The translations under genes were made by a program, and so were the position numbers. From Deltaproteobacteria bacterium (lineage in GTDB: Bacteria; Myxococcota_A; Polyangia; Haliangiales; JADYYK01): a stretch of 47,365 bases of DNA. Below, one piece after another: positions 47,244 to 47,365 of this stretch (positions are counted from its first letter, which is position 1; every line of letters starts with the position of its first letter). The stretch lies in the NCBI GenBank assembly GCA_020853705.1, contig JADYYK010000195.1:1-47365 (forward strand), in the 5' to 3' direction. Under the pieces are notes generated by a model that was not told the origin of the DNA, did not search any database, and was given only the letters and a program-made list of their open reading frames with translations.

Positions 47244-47365
47244 TGGTAGATCCTGCCCTTTCGTTGCGAGGTTTTCATCGACGAAAGGGCAGGACCCCCT
47301 TTCAAACCGTGCGTGCGGATTTCCCGCACACGGCTTACCGATGGTCGTTCTGGGGTGACTTGCGC
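47244..47365 (-). mobile_element. 3' end of a group II intron (domains V-VI), partial
   Basis: Read on the minus strand, 47337-47304 folds like group II intron domain V: the AGC triad (47335-47333), lower helix CCGTG/CACGG, a two-base CG bulge (47313-47312), upper helix TGCGG/CCGCA and a GAAAT loop. It is followed by a long stem (47294-47251) with outer G-rich/CTACC pairs that leave an A unpaired, as expected for domain VI and its branch point. The body of the intron and any reverse-transcriptase frame would lie beyond the window edge. The exact 3' splice site near 47243-47249 cannot be fixed by eye. Confidence 0.65.
47251..47294 (-). promoter_or_regulatory. 14-base-pair hairpin covering the sppA ribosome site
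   Basis: TCCTGCCCTTTCGT and its exact complement flank a 16-base loop. On the minus strand the last AGGA of the 3' arm is the only Shine-Dalgarno candidate for sppA, 7 bases before the ATG. The stem is probably intron domain VI; if transcribed unspliced it would hide the ribosome site. Confidence 0.6.

Overview
This is high-GC DNA with 37 supportable protein genes packed tightly on both strands. It most likely comes from a Myxococcota chromosome, possibly a Kofleriaceae/Haliangium-like or Polyangia relative. The signs are a glycoside hydrolase ending in a MYXO-CTERM-type tail, an AgmX/PglI C-terminal-domain protein, many lipoproteins with Gly/Asp/Ser/Pro-rich linkers, a MopE-like Cys/Asp repeat, paralogous PilZ proteins and carboxypeptidase-regulatory-like repeats. 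I see no tRNA, rRNA, CRISPR array or prophage. No stretch above 300 bases lacks a gene. Long open frames opposite nearly every gene are GC-rich shadows.

Layout. 1-5.2 kb: the start of a lipoprotein gene that leaves the window, a TPR/DUF2135 secreted protein, PilZ protein A, a short acyl-CoA-dehydrogenase-like protein, a small TPR protein and an uncharacterised coiled-coil protein. 5.2-11.5 kb (minus): PilZ protein B, two SGNH hydrolases and an MBOAT acyltransferase; this looks like an O-acetylation machine for an extracellular polysaccharide with a possible cyclic-di-GMP input. 11.6-17.2 kb (plus): a radical SAM/SPASM enzyme, a secreted Ig-like protein, a 918-residue multi-domain surface protein and a zinc-ribbon/MopE-like protein. 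17.1-25.5 kb: a TetR/hydrolase divergent pair sharing a palindrome, a GH15 enzyme, an AtoE-type fatty-acid transporter, methylmalonate-semialdehyde dehydrogenase, a Bcp peroxiredoxin, a DUF1450 protein and a coupled hydrolase. 25.5-33.2 kb: an AgmX-type protein, an amidase, a sarcosine-oxidase-like flavoenzyme, a beta-helix lipoprotein, a SirB1/transglutaminase-like protein and a lipoprotein. 33.2-42.5 kb: a DJ-1/PfpI protein, endonuclease IV, a PLD-family nuclease-like protein, Lhr helicase and Tex, forming a nucleic-acid maintenance block. 42.5-47.2 kb: a sirtuin, a SecDF-P1-head-like lipoprotein, an RlmN-type enzyme and SppA.

The last 120 bases, read on the minus strand, have the form of the 3' end (domains V and VI) of a group II intron abutting the sppA start codon.

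Cross-cutting patterns: hexanucleotide arrays (GAGCAC/GAGCCC on the coding strand) interrupt three unrelated genes and are read in two different frames; many genes have a TANNNT box only 4-10 bases before the start codon and no obvious Shine-Dalgarno sequence, suggesting leaderless transcripts; several convergent junctions hold short tandem repeats; two divergent gene pairs each have only 19 bases between start codons with a palindrome in the middle. All functional calls rest on motifs read by eye, without database searches.
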